Below are positions 14,443-23,601 of a stretch of DNA of 64,000 bases, piece by piece; within the stretch, counting starts at the first letter, position 1; each line of letters begins with the position of its first letter. Made by a program: the position numbers and the translations under genes. Source of the stretch: Polynucleobacter sinensis. GTDB lineage: Bacteria > Pseudomonadota > Gammaproteobacteria > Burkholderiales > Burkholderiaceae. The DNA is taken from assembly GCF_001595985.1 (NCBI RefSeq), contig NZ_LOJJ01000018.1:124001-188000 (forward strand), given 5' to 3'. The notes under the pieces are model-generated. The model was given only the letters and a program-made list of their open reading frames with translations, made no database searches and had not been told where the DNA came from.

Positions 14443-16950
14443 TCAGATAGCTTGATATTTCTTAAAGCCGAATTTAGTGAGTTCACACCATAAAAGGCTG
14501 GCAAATCCAGCTGCTAATATGAGGGTGGCACCTTTCGCATCGATTACGGAAAAATCAAACCTTTCCCTGAGGAATGGAATAAAAATCAGCCCCATAAATG
14601 AGATGCTAGTCACGCCAATAATCCATTTTTGAGAAGGATTGGATTTTTTGAGGATGGTGATGATGTGCTCTCGCTTTGAGCGGCTAATAATGATAAGCAA
14701 TAAATTACCCAGTACCAAACTTCCGAAGGAGGTGGTGATGGCGAAATTTTGAGGGTAGCTAAGATATAAGAGAGCGAGATACAGTCCAACGGTAATTGCC
14801 ATAAGGCCAATTCCTTGAATGATTGCCAAAGACACATTGTTGAGTGCGAAAATCTTCTGCTTTGGATCGCGGGGAGGTCGGTGCATGAGATTCATCTCCG
14901 GAGATTCCATCTCAAAGACAATGGCGCAAGTTGGATCAATAATCATTTCCAAGAACAAAATATGAATTGGTGAAAGCATTGGTGGTGCGCCAAAAATCAG
15001 GGGAATGAAAACTGCTCCCGCTATTGGAATATGCACGGCTATGACATAAATAATTGCTTTTTGGAGATTGTCATAAATTTGACGACCTTGTCTAATAGCG
15101 TTGACGATTGAGGAGAAATCATCATTAAGTAATACCAAGGAAGAGGCTTCACGAGCTACATCCGTACCCCGTTGCCCCATGGCAATTCCAACGTGAGCGG
15201 CTTTTAGAGCTGGTGCATCATTAATGCCATCGCCAGTCATCGCAACAATTTCATTATTTTCTTGAAGCGCCTTTACGAGTCTTAGTTTTTGCTCGGGCTT
15301 TATGCGAACAAATACAGATACATCTTGGACTATGTCCCTAAGATCTTCATTGCTCAGTTGATTAATTTCTTGACCGGATAAAACTCGATGAGTTTTGATC
15401 CCGGCTTGCCTTGCAATGGCTTGGGCTGTCACGGCGTGATCGCCCGTAATCATGATGACTCGGATGCCAGCATCTTGACATTGCTTGACTGCGGATGGTA
15501 CTTCGGATCGCAATGGATCTTTAAGTCCAACTAGCCCAAGCCACTCATATTCAAATTCATGAATAGTGCTTGGCCATGAGTCTGTATTTTTTCGGTAGTT
15601 TGCTCGTCCGACTCCAAGTAGGCGCATGCCTCCTGATGCCATTGCGTTAATTTGCTCTTCGATGCTCGCCTTTTCTTGGTTATTGAGCTTGCACAGAGAC
15701 ATTACCGCCTCTGGAGATCCTTTAATTGCCACCACATAATCGAGCGATGAATCTGTGGTTCTCCATAGGTGTGCCATGGCTGGAAAATCAGGGCTTAAGG
15801 GGTATTCATGAGCTAACACATGGTTCGCATAATCTGCTTGATGGTTTTTATGGAGAGATGACAGGCTTTCATGAAACGCCTTCTCCATGGGATCAAATGG
15901 CTCAATTTCACTGGCCAAAACCGCATAACTTAGTAGTTGGGTCTGCGCGAAATTTAAAGTTTGCATCCCATCCCCTAAGTCGAGAATCTCATGGGGCGTT
16001 GCTAGACCTTGGAGGGTCATTTTGTTAATCGTGAGCGTACCTGTTTTATCAACGCAAAGCGTATTGATGCTACCTAAAGTCTCAATGACTGGTGCATGAC
16101 GGGTTAATACTTGTTGACGAGAGATGCGCCAAACCCCAAGCGCCATAAATACTGTCAGAATGACTGTAAATTCTTCGGGGAGGAGTGCCATCGTCAGACT
16201 AATTCCGGAGAGCGCACCTTGGAGCCAGTTTTTATATAGGAGACCGTATATCAAAAAGACAATGATTGAGAGTACAAGGCCATATATCGCATATTGTTTG
16301 ATTAGGGTGGCAATGTCTTGTTGAAGTGGGCTTTCCGCTTCCTCTATCTCTCCAAGACTTTTACCAATTTTTCCAAGCTCTGTCTGAAGGCCGATTGCCT
16401 CAACGACTGCTGTTGCTCCACCTCTCAGCACAAGACATCCTGAGTAGATCAATTGACCATTTAACTTATCAACTGGAACAGATTCTCCTGTAAGGAGGGA
16501 TTCATCAACTAGCAAATCATGCGCCTCTAGAAGCCGAGCATCTGCTGCAATCCGACTACCCTCTTCTAGAATTAGGAGATCACCGACCACTACTTCTCTG
16601 CCAGCAATACGTTGTTTTATACCGTTACGAATGACCAATGCTCTTGGGCTAGAGAGATCTTTTAGTGCATCAATGGCTTTTTCACTTTTTCTCTGTTGAT
16701 ACAGGGTGATGGTGATCGAGATGGCGATAAAGCCAAGTAGGATGAGAGCATCTTCGACGCTACCTATAACGAGATAGATACCCCCAGCAATCAATAGAAG
16801 CCCAAACATGGGTTCAGTGAGCACTTTAAATAATGACCGAAGGAAAGTGTGGCGATCCCCTGATGGCAATTCATTAAAGCCATGAAGCTCTTGGAGCTTT
16901 TTAACTTCAGTAGAGTTAAGACCTAAATGATTGCTTGCCATAATGGCCAT
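14443..16950 (-). CDS. P-type cation-transporting ATPase (P2-like)
   Basis: An 835-residue P-type ATPase. It has an N-terminal cation-ATPase domain, actuator motif TGES, ion-site helix LLPEEFTVIL, phosphorylation motif DKTGTLT with Asp at about 301, MITGDH, TGDGINDAPA and a C-terminal membrane bundle. The PEE motif and domain order fit the P2 group of Ca2+ or monovalent/divalent cation pumps. There are no N-terminal CxxC metal domains, so it is not a heavy-metal P1B pump. The frame opens at a TTG at 16971, but ATG 16950 (MAIMAS) or 16941 is a better start. The transported ion cannot be read from the sequence. Confidence 0.9.
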   Translation of the reverse strand: MAIMASNHLGLNSTEVKKLQELHGFNELPSGDRHTFLRSLFKVLTEPMFGLLLIAGGIYLVIGSVEDALILLGFIAISITITLYQQRKSEKAIDALKDLSSPRALVIRNGIKQRIAGREVVVGDLLILEEGSRIAADARLLEAHDLLVDESLLTGESVPVDKLNGQLIYSGCLVLRGGATAVVEAIGLQTELGKIGKSLGEIEEAESPLQQDIATLIKQYAIYGLVLSIIVFLIYGLLYKNWLQGALSGISLTMALLPEEFTVILTVFMALGVWRISRQQVLTRHAPVIETLGSINTLCVDKTGTLTINKMTLQGLATPHEILDLGDGMQTLNFAQTQLLSYAVLASEIEPFDPMEKAFHESLSSLHKNHQADYANHVLAHEYPLSPDFPAMAHLWRTTDSSLDYVVAIKGSPEAVMSLCKLNNQEKASIEEQINAMASGGMRLLGVGRANYRKNTDSWPSTIHEFEYEWLGLVGLKDPLRSEVPSAVKQCQDAGIRVIMITGDHAVTAQAIARQAGIKTHRVLSGQEINQLSNEDLRDIVQDVSVFVRIKPEQKLRLVKALQENNEIVAMTGDGINDAPALKAAHVGIAMGQRGTDVAREASSLVLLNDDFSSIVNAIRQGRQIYDNLQKAIIYVIAVHIPIAGAVFIPLIFGAPPMLSPIHILFLEMIIDPTCAIVFEMESPEMNLMHRPPRDPKQKIFALNNVSLAIIQGIGLMAITVGLYLALLYLSYPQNFAITTSFGSLVLGNLLLIIISRSKREHIITILKKSNPSQKWIIGVTSISFMGLIFIPFLRERFDFSVIDAKGATLILAAGFASLLWCELTKFGFKKYQAI

Positions 16951-16983
16951 TCTAGTCCGATAGCATGGCAAATGCTGTGGAAA

Positions 16984-18591
16984 TTACTCTTTGAGTCGCG
17001 AGGCGATTCTTCTAATTACTTTGGGTGGATGAGAGTCTAGGTGGTGACGATGCCGTTCCTCTTGCATTGCAAGATCTTCCGCAGTAAAGCGATCAAATCT
17101 TCGAAGATAATCAGCCCAGGTTTCAAAAACAAAATTTTCAACAAACTTGCCCGTGTGTTCTGCATCCTCAAATAGACTCCATGACAATGCACCTTGTCTT
17201 AATCGAGATTTTCTGGTCTTACCCATAATCTTTCTGAAATCTTCAAGATGGTCATGATGAATGCAGTATTCGATTGAGATCAAAACAGGGCCGGCATGCA
17301 GTTCAATATCCTGGGTGGGGTGCGGTCTTTCTAGGGGACATACTGGAGTGAGGTCTTCGACAGCGTGATTGTCGATGCGAAATTTACGAATAAGGAAAAG
17401 ACTGATTAAGCCAAAGGCGGAGCTAATCAAGATGCTGGATGTAACGTCGAGTTCGCTAGCAATTTTTCCCCAAAGACCAGCCCCTAGGGCGCTACCGCCC
17501 ATTAAACTCATTTGGTAAATAGACATTCCTCGGGCTCTAACCCAGCTGGGAAGGGTGACCTGGGCAGCCGTTGTGAGGGAGTTTGCAACAGAAATCCATG
17601 CCATTCCGCACACCATCATAAGTGGAGAAGCAACCCAAAGATTGGGAGCAAGCACGACTCCTGCACAAGCAATGCATAAAACGGTTACGCCATAGTTAAT
17701 CAGGTCGCTAGATTTAATGCGTTTTCTGATATGTGGAAGTTGAGAGCCTGCAATGATGGCGCCAAGCCCCAGGCAGGAGAGTAGCAGGGTGAATGTATTT
17801 GCCCCGCCTTCAAAATGATCTTTTGCAATCACTGGCAGTAACGCAATGAGGCCAGTCGATTGCAAAAAGAATAAAAACGCTCTAACAATAATGATGCGCA
17901 TCCGGTTGGATTGCCATACATGCTGCATGCCAACTCGCATTGCGCCAATAAAACGTTCGCCTGGCAATGCGGGCACATAATTTTGATACTGCCAACGCAT
18001 GACAATCGCGGTGGTAATAAGCGATAGCACCATATTGAGGGCAAAGACATATTGACTACCAGCAAGCGCAATAATGGTTCCTGCTGCCAATGGGCCAACA
18101 ATTCTGGAGGTATTCATGGCGATGGCATTGAGCGCCAGAGCGGGCTGTAGTGACTCTTTGGGAACGAGATCGGGGACTACGGCCGAAAAGATTGGCCAGC
18201 GCATTGCAAGACCAATGCCATTGGTGAATGTGAGAAATAGAAGGGTGTATGGGCCAAGGGTCCCAACTGCAATAAATAACATTAAAGCGGTCGCGTTGAT
18301 CGCAAGCCAGATTTGTGTAAAGAGAAAATAATGTTTTCGATTAATGATGTCGGCCAGTGCGCCACTAGGTACTCCCAGTAGAAGAACGGGAAGGCTGGAT
18401 GCGGTTTGTACCAATGCGATCAGCGTAGTTGAGGTGGTGAGCGAAGTCATAGTCCATGCGGCGGCCACATCATTCATCCACATGCATATATTGGCAATTA
18501 ACCAGGTGAACCAGAGTGCACGAAATGTATCAAAGCGAAGTGGCGATAACCACCCTTCTTGACCAATGATGCGCTCTAGGTATGCTCTCAT
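16984..18591 (-). CDS. MFS exporter (MFS_3 type) with C-terminal soluble domain
   Basis: A 535-residue protein. The first about 405 residues are a 10-12-helix major facilitator of the EntS-like MFS_3 group, with the signature LLLGVPSGALADIINRKHYF in the loop between helices 2 and 3. The last about 110 residues are soluble and resemble an antibiotic-biosynthesis-monooxygenase-type ferredoxin fold (VLISIEYCIHHDHLEDFRKI, ALSWSLFEDAEHTG, FVENFVFETWADYLRRFDRF). It lies 33 bases upstream of the ATPase gene and eight bases downstream of the IclR gene on the same strand. The cargo is unknown. Confidence 0.88.
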   Translation of the reverse strand: MRAYLERIIGQEGWLSPLRFDTFRALWFTWLIANICMWMNDVAAAWTMTSLTTSTTLIALVQTASSLPVLLLGVPSGALADIINRKHYFLFTQIWLAINATALMLFIAVGTLGPYTLLFLTFTNGIGLAMRWPIFSAVVPDLVPKESLQPALALNAIAMNTSRIVGPLAAGTIIALAGSQYVFALNMVLSLITTAIVMRWQYQNYVPALPGERFIGAMRVGMQHVWQSNRMRIIIVRAFLFFLQSTGLIALLPVIAKDHFEGGANTFTLLLSCLGLGAIIAGSQLPHIRKRIKSSDLINYGVTVLCIACAGVVLAPNLWVASPLMMVCGMAWISVANSLTTAAQVTLPSWVRARGMSIYQMSLMGGSALGAGLWGKIASELDVTSSILISSAFGLISLFLIRKFRIDNHAVEDLTPVCPLERPHPTQDIELHAGPVLISIEYCIHHDHLEDFRKIMGKTRKSRLRQGALSWSLFEDAEHTGKFVENFVFETWADYLRRFDRFTAEDLAMQEERHRHHLDSHPPKVIRRIASRLKE

Positions 18592-18598
18592 CGTCTTA

Positions 18599-19318
18599 TT
18601 ATTGCTTAAAAGTCCCGCCTAGTAATTCAGTCATCTTTTTAGCGCTCTCCCTGACGATTTTTTTCTGCTTCTCTTGCAGGCGATAGGTGGGCATTGTGAG
18701 GGTAATCACCCCCATTAGACCCTGGCTGTTAAAGACGGGTGCGGATATTCCCGCTATTTCTTTTACTCTATCACCCGATATTGCTAGCACCATTTCAGTC
18801 CGGATTTGTGCGAATAATTTTCCAGTAGCGCCCTCAAATGCCATAAGTACCTTGCCACCAGCTCCTTTATCAAGTGGCAGCAAGTCACCAGGTTTAATGT
18901 GATCTCTCAGTGCTTGATTTGAGTCTACTCTTAATAGGCATAGACGATCCTCTCCGTGTCTTACGTGGAATGCAGCGCTCTCATTGGTAGCTTCCATGAG
19001 AGCCTTCAGAATAGGCATTGCAATAGTTTCAAGTGAGACATTTGCTTGGTAGGCACTATTTAGAGTGGCCACTGACGGACCTAGGATGTATTTACCATCC
19101 ATTTTTTTGATGACTAGACCCGCATTTTCTAGGGATGCCAGCATTCTTAAGATCGAGCTTTTATATAAGCCAGTAGCTGCCGATATCTCAATCAGAGTGA
19201 GCTCTGGATGCACTGGGGTAAACAGCCGAAGAATAGTGAGTGCCTTGTCTACTGAGGCTACGCCGCCCTCCGCGAGGGAGATATTTTCTTGATCCGTTTT
19301 ATTTGATTTCTTTGGCAT
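18599..19318 (-). CDS. IclR-family transcriptional regulator
   Basis: A 239-residue IclR regulator: winged helix at about 20-85 (SVDKALTILRLF, EISAATGLYKSSILRMLASL) and a GAF-like effector domain containing GAGGKVLMAFEG and the C-terminal ISAPVFNSQGLMGVITLTMP. It is divergent from the HMG-CoA-lyase-like/CoA-transferase pair at 19384, and the 65-base gap holds an IclR-type palindrome. It is read in the same direction as the MFS and ATPase genes and may also co-transcribe with them. Confidence 0.92.
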   Translation of the reverse strand: MPKKSNKTDQENISLAEGGVASVDKALTILRLFTPVHPELTLIEISAATGLYKSSILRMLASLENAGLVIKKMDGKYILGPSVATLNSAYQANVSLETIAMPILKALMEATNESAAFHVRHGEDRLCLLRVDSNQALRDHIKPGDLLPLDKGAGGKVLMAFEGATGKLFAQIRTEMVLAISGDRVKEIAGISAPVFNSQGLMGVITLTMPTYRLQEKQKKIVRESAKKMTELLGGTFKQ

Positions 19319-19351
19319 GCGTGATTGCTCTGAACTGTGGTTAAATATTAA

Positions 19352-19372
19352 CTATAGAACTATATTCCATAG
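19352..19372. promoter_or_regulatory. IclR-type operator between regulator and lyase genes
   Basis: The 21-base element has symmetry CTATnGAAnnnnnTTCnATAG, with seven paired positions per arm. GAA/TTC half-sites with a five-base centre are the usual IclR-family pattern. It begins 34 bases beyond the regulator's start codon and ends 12 bases before the lyase start codon, so binding would affect both directions. Confidence 0.6.
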
Positions 19373-19383
19373 GATAGAACATC

Positions 19384-20319
19384 ATGAGCAACGCGTCAAT
19401 TGAAGTTTTGATTAGCGAGGTTGGACCGCGCGATGGTTTGCAATCTATTCAATCGATCATGCCAACAGCCAATAAAGAGCTCTGGATTAATGCCTTGTAT
19501 CAATCCGGTATCCGCGAAATCGAAGTTGCATCTTTTGTGCCAGCAAAATTATTGCCACAAATGGCTGATGCAGCCGATGTGGTCCGCTATGCCAAAACAT
19601 TTCCTGATTTAACAGTTCTCGCGCTTGTGCCTAATTTAAAAGGTGCTGAAGCAGCTATTCAAGCAGGTGTAGACAAGATCACCATTCCTGTTTCTGCAAG
19701 TGCGGCCCATTCCTTGGCAAATGTACGCAAAACGCGGGAGGAGATGATTGAAGAGCTGAAAAAAATTATAGGATTTAGAAATGCACATGCTCCGTTGGTG
19801 CAGGTTGAGGTAGGGATTGCAACAGCATTTGGATGCACCCTTCAGGGGATGGTTCCTGAGGATGAAGTTATTTGGCTTGCTGAACAAGTGATTGAGGTTG
19901 GGGTTGATGAAGCGGGCCTATCTGATACCACCGGCTATGCCAATCCTGCTCAAATTAAGAGATTGTTTAAGAGATTGCGCAATGCAATTGGTAATAAAGC
20001 GGGTGCGGCCCATTTGCACAATACGCGTGGTCTGGGTTTGGCAAACTGCCTAGCTGCATATGAGGAGGGTGTGAGGTCGTTTGATTCTTCTATGGGTGGA
20101 TTGGGTGGTTGCCCTTATGCCCCGGGCGCATCTGGAAATGTAGTAACTGAAGATCTTGTGTTTATGTTTGAGGCAATGGGAGTAAATACGGGAGTCAGTC
20201 TAGAGAAACTTTTTGAAGCTAGGGAAGTGCTTCGATTGGGATTGCCTGGTGAGGCTATTTATGGAATGGTTCCTGAGGCTGGTTTGCCAAAAGGTTTTTC
20301 TAAAAAAGGAAGCATCTGA
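19384..20319 (+). CDS. HMG-CoA-lyase-like enzyme (DRE-TIM metallolyase), second copy
   Basis: A 311-residue lyase with the canonical N-terminus SEVGPRDGLQSIQ, REIEVASFVPAKLLPQM, flexible-loop signature GGLGGCPYAPGASGN and HLHNTRGLGLANC at the metal site, again N and R where classical HMG-CoA lyases have D and Y. It overlaps the following CoA-transferase by one base. With that gene it probably activates and cleaves a branched hydroxy-dicarboxylate. It is a clear paralogue of the gene at 12808, which is also paired with a CoA-transferase. Confidence 0.88.
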   Translation: MSNASIEVLISEVGPRDGLQSIQSIMPTANKELWINALYQSGIREIEVASFVPAKLLPQMADAADVVRYAKTFPDLTVLALVPNLKGAEAAIQAGVDKITIPVSASAAHSLANVRKTREEMIEELKKIIGFRNAHAPLVQVEVGIATAFGCTLQGMVPEDEVIWLAEQVIEVGVDEAGLSDTTGYANPAQIKRLFKRLRNAIGNKAGAAHLHNTRGLGLANCLAAYEEGVRSFDSSMGGLGGCPYAPGASGNVVTEDLVFMFEAMGVNTGVSLEKLFEAREVLRLGLPGEAIYGMVPEAGLPKGFSKKGSI

Positions 20320-21518
20320 TGAGTCAGCGGAATTCACTGCCATATGCCGGAATTCGGGTAATTGAATTTACTCATATGGTTATGGGGCCAACTTGTGGCA
20401 TGGTACTGGCAGATCTTGGTGCGGAGGTGATCAAAGTTGAACCTATTGATGGGGATAAGACGCGAAGACTTTTGGGATCTGGAGCCGGATTTTTCCCAAT
20501 GTTTAATCGCAATAAAAAAAGTATTTCGGTGAATATGAAAACTCCAGAGGGTATGGAGGTAGTAAAAAAACTGATTGCTACAGCTGATGTAGTGAGTGAA
20601 AACTTTAAACCGGGAACGATGGCCAAGATGGGTCTAGACTATGAAACTCTGCGTCAAATCCATCCCAAATTAATTTATGTTTCGCATAAGGGATTTTTAC
20701 CTGGGCCGTACGATCACCGAACCGCTTTAGATGAGGTTGTGCAAATGATGGGTGGCTTAGCCTATATGACTGGGCCTGAGGATAGACCTCTAAGAGCTGG
20801 CTCATCCGTGAATGACATTATGGGTGGAATTTTTGGAGCGATTGGTGTGATGGCTGCACTTCGTCAACGTGATTTCACGGGTATTGGCCAGGAGGTTCAA
20901 AGCTCTCTATTCGAAAACAATATTTTCTTGGTTGGGCAGCATATGATGCAGTACGCTGTGACAGGGAACGCCGCCAAGCCCATGCCTAGTCGAATTTCCG
21001 CTTGGGCAATCTATGATGTATTTGAAGTGGCTGATGGCGAGAAGATATTTTTAGCGGTAGTGTCCGATACGCAATGGAAAATTTTCTGCGATGCATTTCA
21101 ATTTGATGATTTGTATCAAGATGCTAGTTTAGCTAGCAATAATCTGCGTGTAGCAGCAAGACCAACGTTAATTCCAGAAATTACAAAAAGACTTTCTGGA
21201 TTTTCAGCGAGTCAGATTAGTGCCATATTTGAGAAACATGGCCTTCCATTCGCACCAATCACTAGGCCTGAACAGCTATTCCAGGATCCACACTTGATTG
21301 CTACTGGCGGGCTTGCGCCAATACAGATAACGGACGGCCCGAACGCTGGACTTGATACGGCGGTCCCATTATTGCCGCTAATGATGAATGGAGGGCGGCT
21401 GGGCGTTCGAAGCGGCCCTCCAAAATCAGGCGAACACTCTACTCAAATACTGAATGAGCTTGGTTTTAGTGCAGATGAGATTGCAAAGCTTGGTGAAAGT
21501 GGAGTGATTCACTCTTAG
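20319..21518 (+). CDS. CaiB/BaiF class III CoA-transferase, third copy
   Basis: A 399-residue family III CoA-transferase: VIEFTHMVMGPTCGMVLADLG, EVIKVEP, NRNKKSISVNMK, ENFKPGTMAKMG, and Asp166 in SSVNDIMGG at the catalytic site. The usual GYGQTGP segment is SHKGFLPGPYD here, a visible deviation from the two copies at 9353 and 11600, so the acid acceptor probably differs. ATG at 20319 overlaps the lyase stop. Its own stop overlaps the convergent thiolase gene by three bases of stop codon. Confidence 0.9.
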   Translation: MSQRNSLPYAGIRVIEFTHMVMGPTCGMVLADLGAEVIKVEPIDGDKTRRLLGSGAGFFPMFNRNKKSISVNMKTPEGMEVVKKLIATADVVSENFKPGTMAKMGLDYETLRQIHPKLIYVSHKGFLPGPYDHRTALDEVVQMMGGLAYMTGPEDRPLRAGSSVNDIMGGIFGAIGVMAALRQRDFTGIGQEVQSSLFENNIFLVGQHMMQYAVTGNAAKPMPSRISAWAIYDVFEVADGEKIFLAVVSDTQWKIFCDAFQFDDLYQDASLASNNLRVAARPTLIPEITKRLSGFSASQISAIFEKHGLPFAPITRPEQLFQDPHLIATGGLAPIQITDGPNAGLDTAVPLLPLMMNGGRLGVRSGPPKSGEHSTQILNELGFSADEIAKLGESGVIHS

Positions 21519-22735
21519 GCAGCTCTCTCAATTACCATGGCGATGCCTTGGCCCACTCCTATGCACATAGTGCAGAGGGCGTAGCGTTTTTGCTGTTCTT
21601 CCAGCTCGACAACAGCGCTCGTAATTAAACGAGCACCGCTCATTCCTAGTGGGTGCCCGAGTGCAATGGCCCCTCCGTTAGGATTGACGCGCTGATCATT
21701 ATCTGCGACACCAAGCTCGCGAAGTACTGCAAGCCCTTGAGCTGCAAATGCTTCATTAAGCTCGATGACATCGATTTCGTCGATAGATAAGCCAAGGCGC
21801 TTGAGTAATTTTTGAGATGCGGGTGCTGGACCAATTCCCATAATGCGAGGAGGAACTCCAGCAGTTGCCATGCCAATAATTTTAGCGCGCGGCGTAAGTT
21901 GATATTTCTTTACTGCATCTTCGCTGGCGAGTAGCAATGCGCAAGCACCATCATTGACGCCGGATGCATTGCCTGCAGTGACTGTGCCATCAGCTCTAAC
22001 AATAGGCTTAAGTTTTGTAAGTGCCTCTAGGGTAGTTGCGCGTGGGTGCTCGTCTTGACTCACGACAATTGGATCCCCTTTTCTTTGGGGGATAGTTACC
22101 GGAACAATTTCTTTGGCAAGGCGACCGTTTGCTTGAGCGGCAGCAGCTTTATTCTGGCTATCTAAAGCCATTCGATCTTGATCAATCCGATTGATCTTAA
22201 AGTCGTCGGCAACATTCTCAGCTGTTTCGGGCATGGAATCGACTCCGTACGCTTGTTTCATCAGCGGATTGACAAAGCGCCAGCCAATAGTCGTATCTTG
22301 AATGGAGTTATTGCGTGAGAATGCTGATTCAGCTTTAGGCATCACAAAAGGTGCGCGACTCATGCTTTCAACACCGCCTGCGATCATTAGATCGGCCTCT
22401 CCCGAGGCAATCGCTCGAGCTGCGGTACCAACAGCATCCATTCCTGAGCCACAAAGGCGATTGATAGTTGCACCAGGTACGTTAGGTGATAGACCAGCCA
22501 ATAGGGAGCTCATACGCGCAACATTTCGGTTGTCCTCGCCAGCTTGATTGGCGCACCCGAAAATAACATCATCTACCTCATTCCAATTCACTTGGGGGTT
22601 GCGCTCCATCAGCGCTTTAATAGGAATAGCCCCTAGATCATCCGTCCTAATACTGGAGAGTGATCCGCCATATCGTCCTATTGGGGTGCGAATAGCGTCG
22701 CAGATATAAACGGTGGCGATATTTTTTTTGCTCAT
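21515..22735 (-). CDS. pcaF: Thiolase, probably 3-oxoadipyl-CoA thiolase
   Basis: A 406-residue thiolase. The acyl-carrying cysteine is Cys95 in INRLCGSGMDA, His361 lies in GGAIALGHPLGMSGAR and Cys391 in CTMCIGVGQG. The opening ICDAIRTPIGRYGGSL and the segment FGCANQAGEDNRNVARM are typical of PcaF/PaaJ, which split 3-oxoadipyl-CoA to succinyl-CoA and acetyl-CoA. It is read with the downstream-lying IclR gene at 22748 and is divergent as a unit from the beta-oxidation operon at 23602. It would supply the final thiolysis for that operon. A more general acetyl-CoA acyltransferase role is possible. Confidence 0.85.
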   Translation of the reverse strand: MSKKNIATVYICDAIRTPIGRYGGSLSSIRTDDLGAIPIKALMERNPQVNWNEVDDVIFGCANQAGEDNRNVARMSSLLAGLSPNVPGATINRLCGSGMDAVGTAARAIASGEADLMIAGGVESMSRAPFVMPKAESAFSRNNSIQDTTIGWRFVNPLMKQAYGVDSMPETAENVADDFKINRIDQDRMALDSQNKAAAAQANGRLAKEIVPVTIPQRKGDPIVVSQDEHPRATTLEALTKLKPIVRADGTVTAGNASGVNDGACALLLASEDAVKKYQLTPRAKIIGMATAGVPPRIMGIGPAPASQKLLKRLGLSIDEIDVIELNEAFAAQGLAVLRELGVADNDQRVNPNGGAIALGHPLGMSGARLITSAVVELEEQQKRYALCTMCIGVGQGIAMVIERAA

Positions 22736-22747
22736 AGAATGAATTTT

Positions 22748-23515
22748 TCAAATAGATTTAAAGGCAGCCTCAATCATATCTTTTAAATCAAGTAGATGAG
22801 GTGAATATGTTTCCAGTACTTTATTGAGGCGACCATCAGCTGGCGTGCTGAAATTTAAAGATGCTTGCTGTCCGTTTAATAATTTTATTGGGGTGGAGAT
22901 TGCGGATATATCGGGTAACCAATTAGCAATGCAGTATTGTTTTTCCTCAATACTTTCAATTGCCAAATTGATCTCCTTTTCAATTTGCTCCCAATGGCTA
23001 AGTTTTTGCCGTTTGATTTCGGAGATAAATTCTTTGCGTTTAGTGGGTTCTAAGGTTGCAATCCAAGCCATGCCCAATGAGGTGCGCTCAATTGGTACGC
23101 GTTGCCCAGCCACCACTGTTCTAAGTGCAATATTTCTGGTGTAGCGAATAGATTCTAGGTAGACCATTTCCATTCGGTCTGCAATAGCGAGACCAACATT
23201 GAGCTTGTATTTTTCGGATGCCTTCCTCATCAATGGGGCAGCCAATTTAATTTCTTGTGAGCCGGTTTTGTAGGCATGCCCTAGGCTCAGGGTGGTGGGA
23301 GCAAGTCGATAGGCTGAGTCTTTTTTGCTGTGCTCTAAAAAGCCGGAGAGAACTAGCGTTTGTGTCAGCCTACTCACTGTAGAGGGTGGTAATTTAGTGC
23401 GCTCTGCTATTTCGCTGTTGCCCAGTAGATCGACGCCTGGCTTGAAGCAGCGCAGAATTTCCAGCCCTCTAATGAGGGAGCGATTAAGTTTGGCTGAAGA
23501 TTGTTTTAATTCCAT
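22748..23515 (-). CDS. IclR-family transcriptional regulator (PcaR/PobR-like)
   Basis: A 255-residue IclR regulator. The winged helix includes SLIRGLEILRCFKPG and KLPPSTVSRLTQTLVLSGFL. The effector domain contains YLESIRYTRNIALRTVVAGQRVPIERTSLGMAWIA. The SLIRGLEILRCF opening resembles regulators of protocatechuate/4-hydroxybenzoate pathways. It lies 12 bases upstream of the thiolase gene on the same strand and is divergent from the Bug/beta-oxidation operon. A palindrome spans its start codon. Confidence 0.9.
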   Translation of the reverse strand: MELKQSSAKLNRSLIRGLEILRCFKPGVDLLGNSEIAERTKLPPSTVSRLTQTLVLSGFLEHSKKDSAYRLAPTTLSLGHAYKTGSQEIKLAAPLMRKASEKYKLNVGLAIADRMEMVYLESIRYTRNIALRTVVAGQRVPIERTSLGMAWIATLEPTKRKEFISEIKRQKLSHWEQIEKEINLAIESIEEKQYCIANWLPDISAISTPIKLLNGQQASLNFSTPADGRLNKVLETYSPHLLDLKDMIEAAFKSI

Positions 23516-23526
23516 CTAGTGGAATT
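23508..23526. promoter_or_regulatory. Palindrome over the IclR start codon, candidate autoregulatory operator
   Basis: AATTCCA (23508-23514) and TGGAATT (23520-23526) form a perfect seven-base inverted repeat with a five-base centre, and include the start codon of the IclR gene (23513-23515). TTCCA/TGGAA arms recall IclR-family sites. It lies 76 bases before the divergent Bug start. Confidence 0.5.
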
Positions 23527-23601
23527 AGAACATAAATTTGCGCATAATTTGCGTCATACTCATTCTCAATTACTTCTATAAAAATATCCTTGGAGATGCC
23601 T

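Noticed and set aside
12808..20319. Possible assembly duplication of the two lyase/CoA-transferase pairs
   Set aside because: The two copies differ throughout at protein level and have opposite gene order, so they are old paralogues, not a recent or artefactual duplication.
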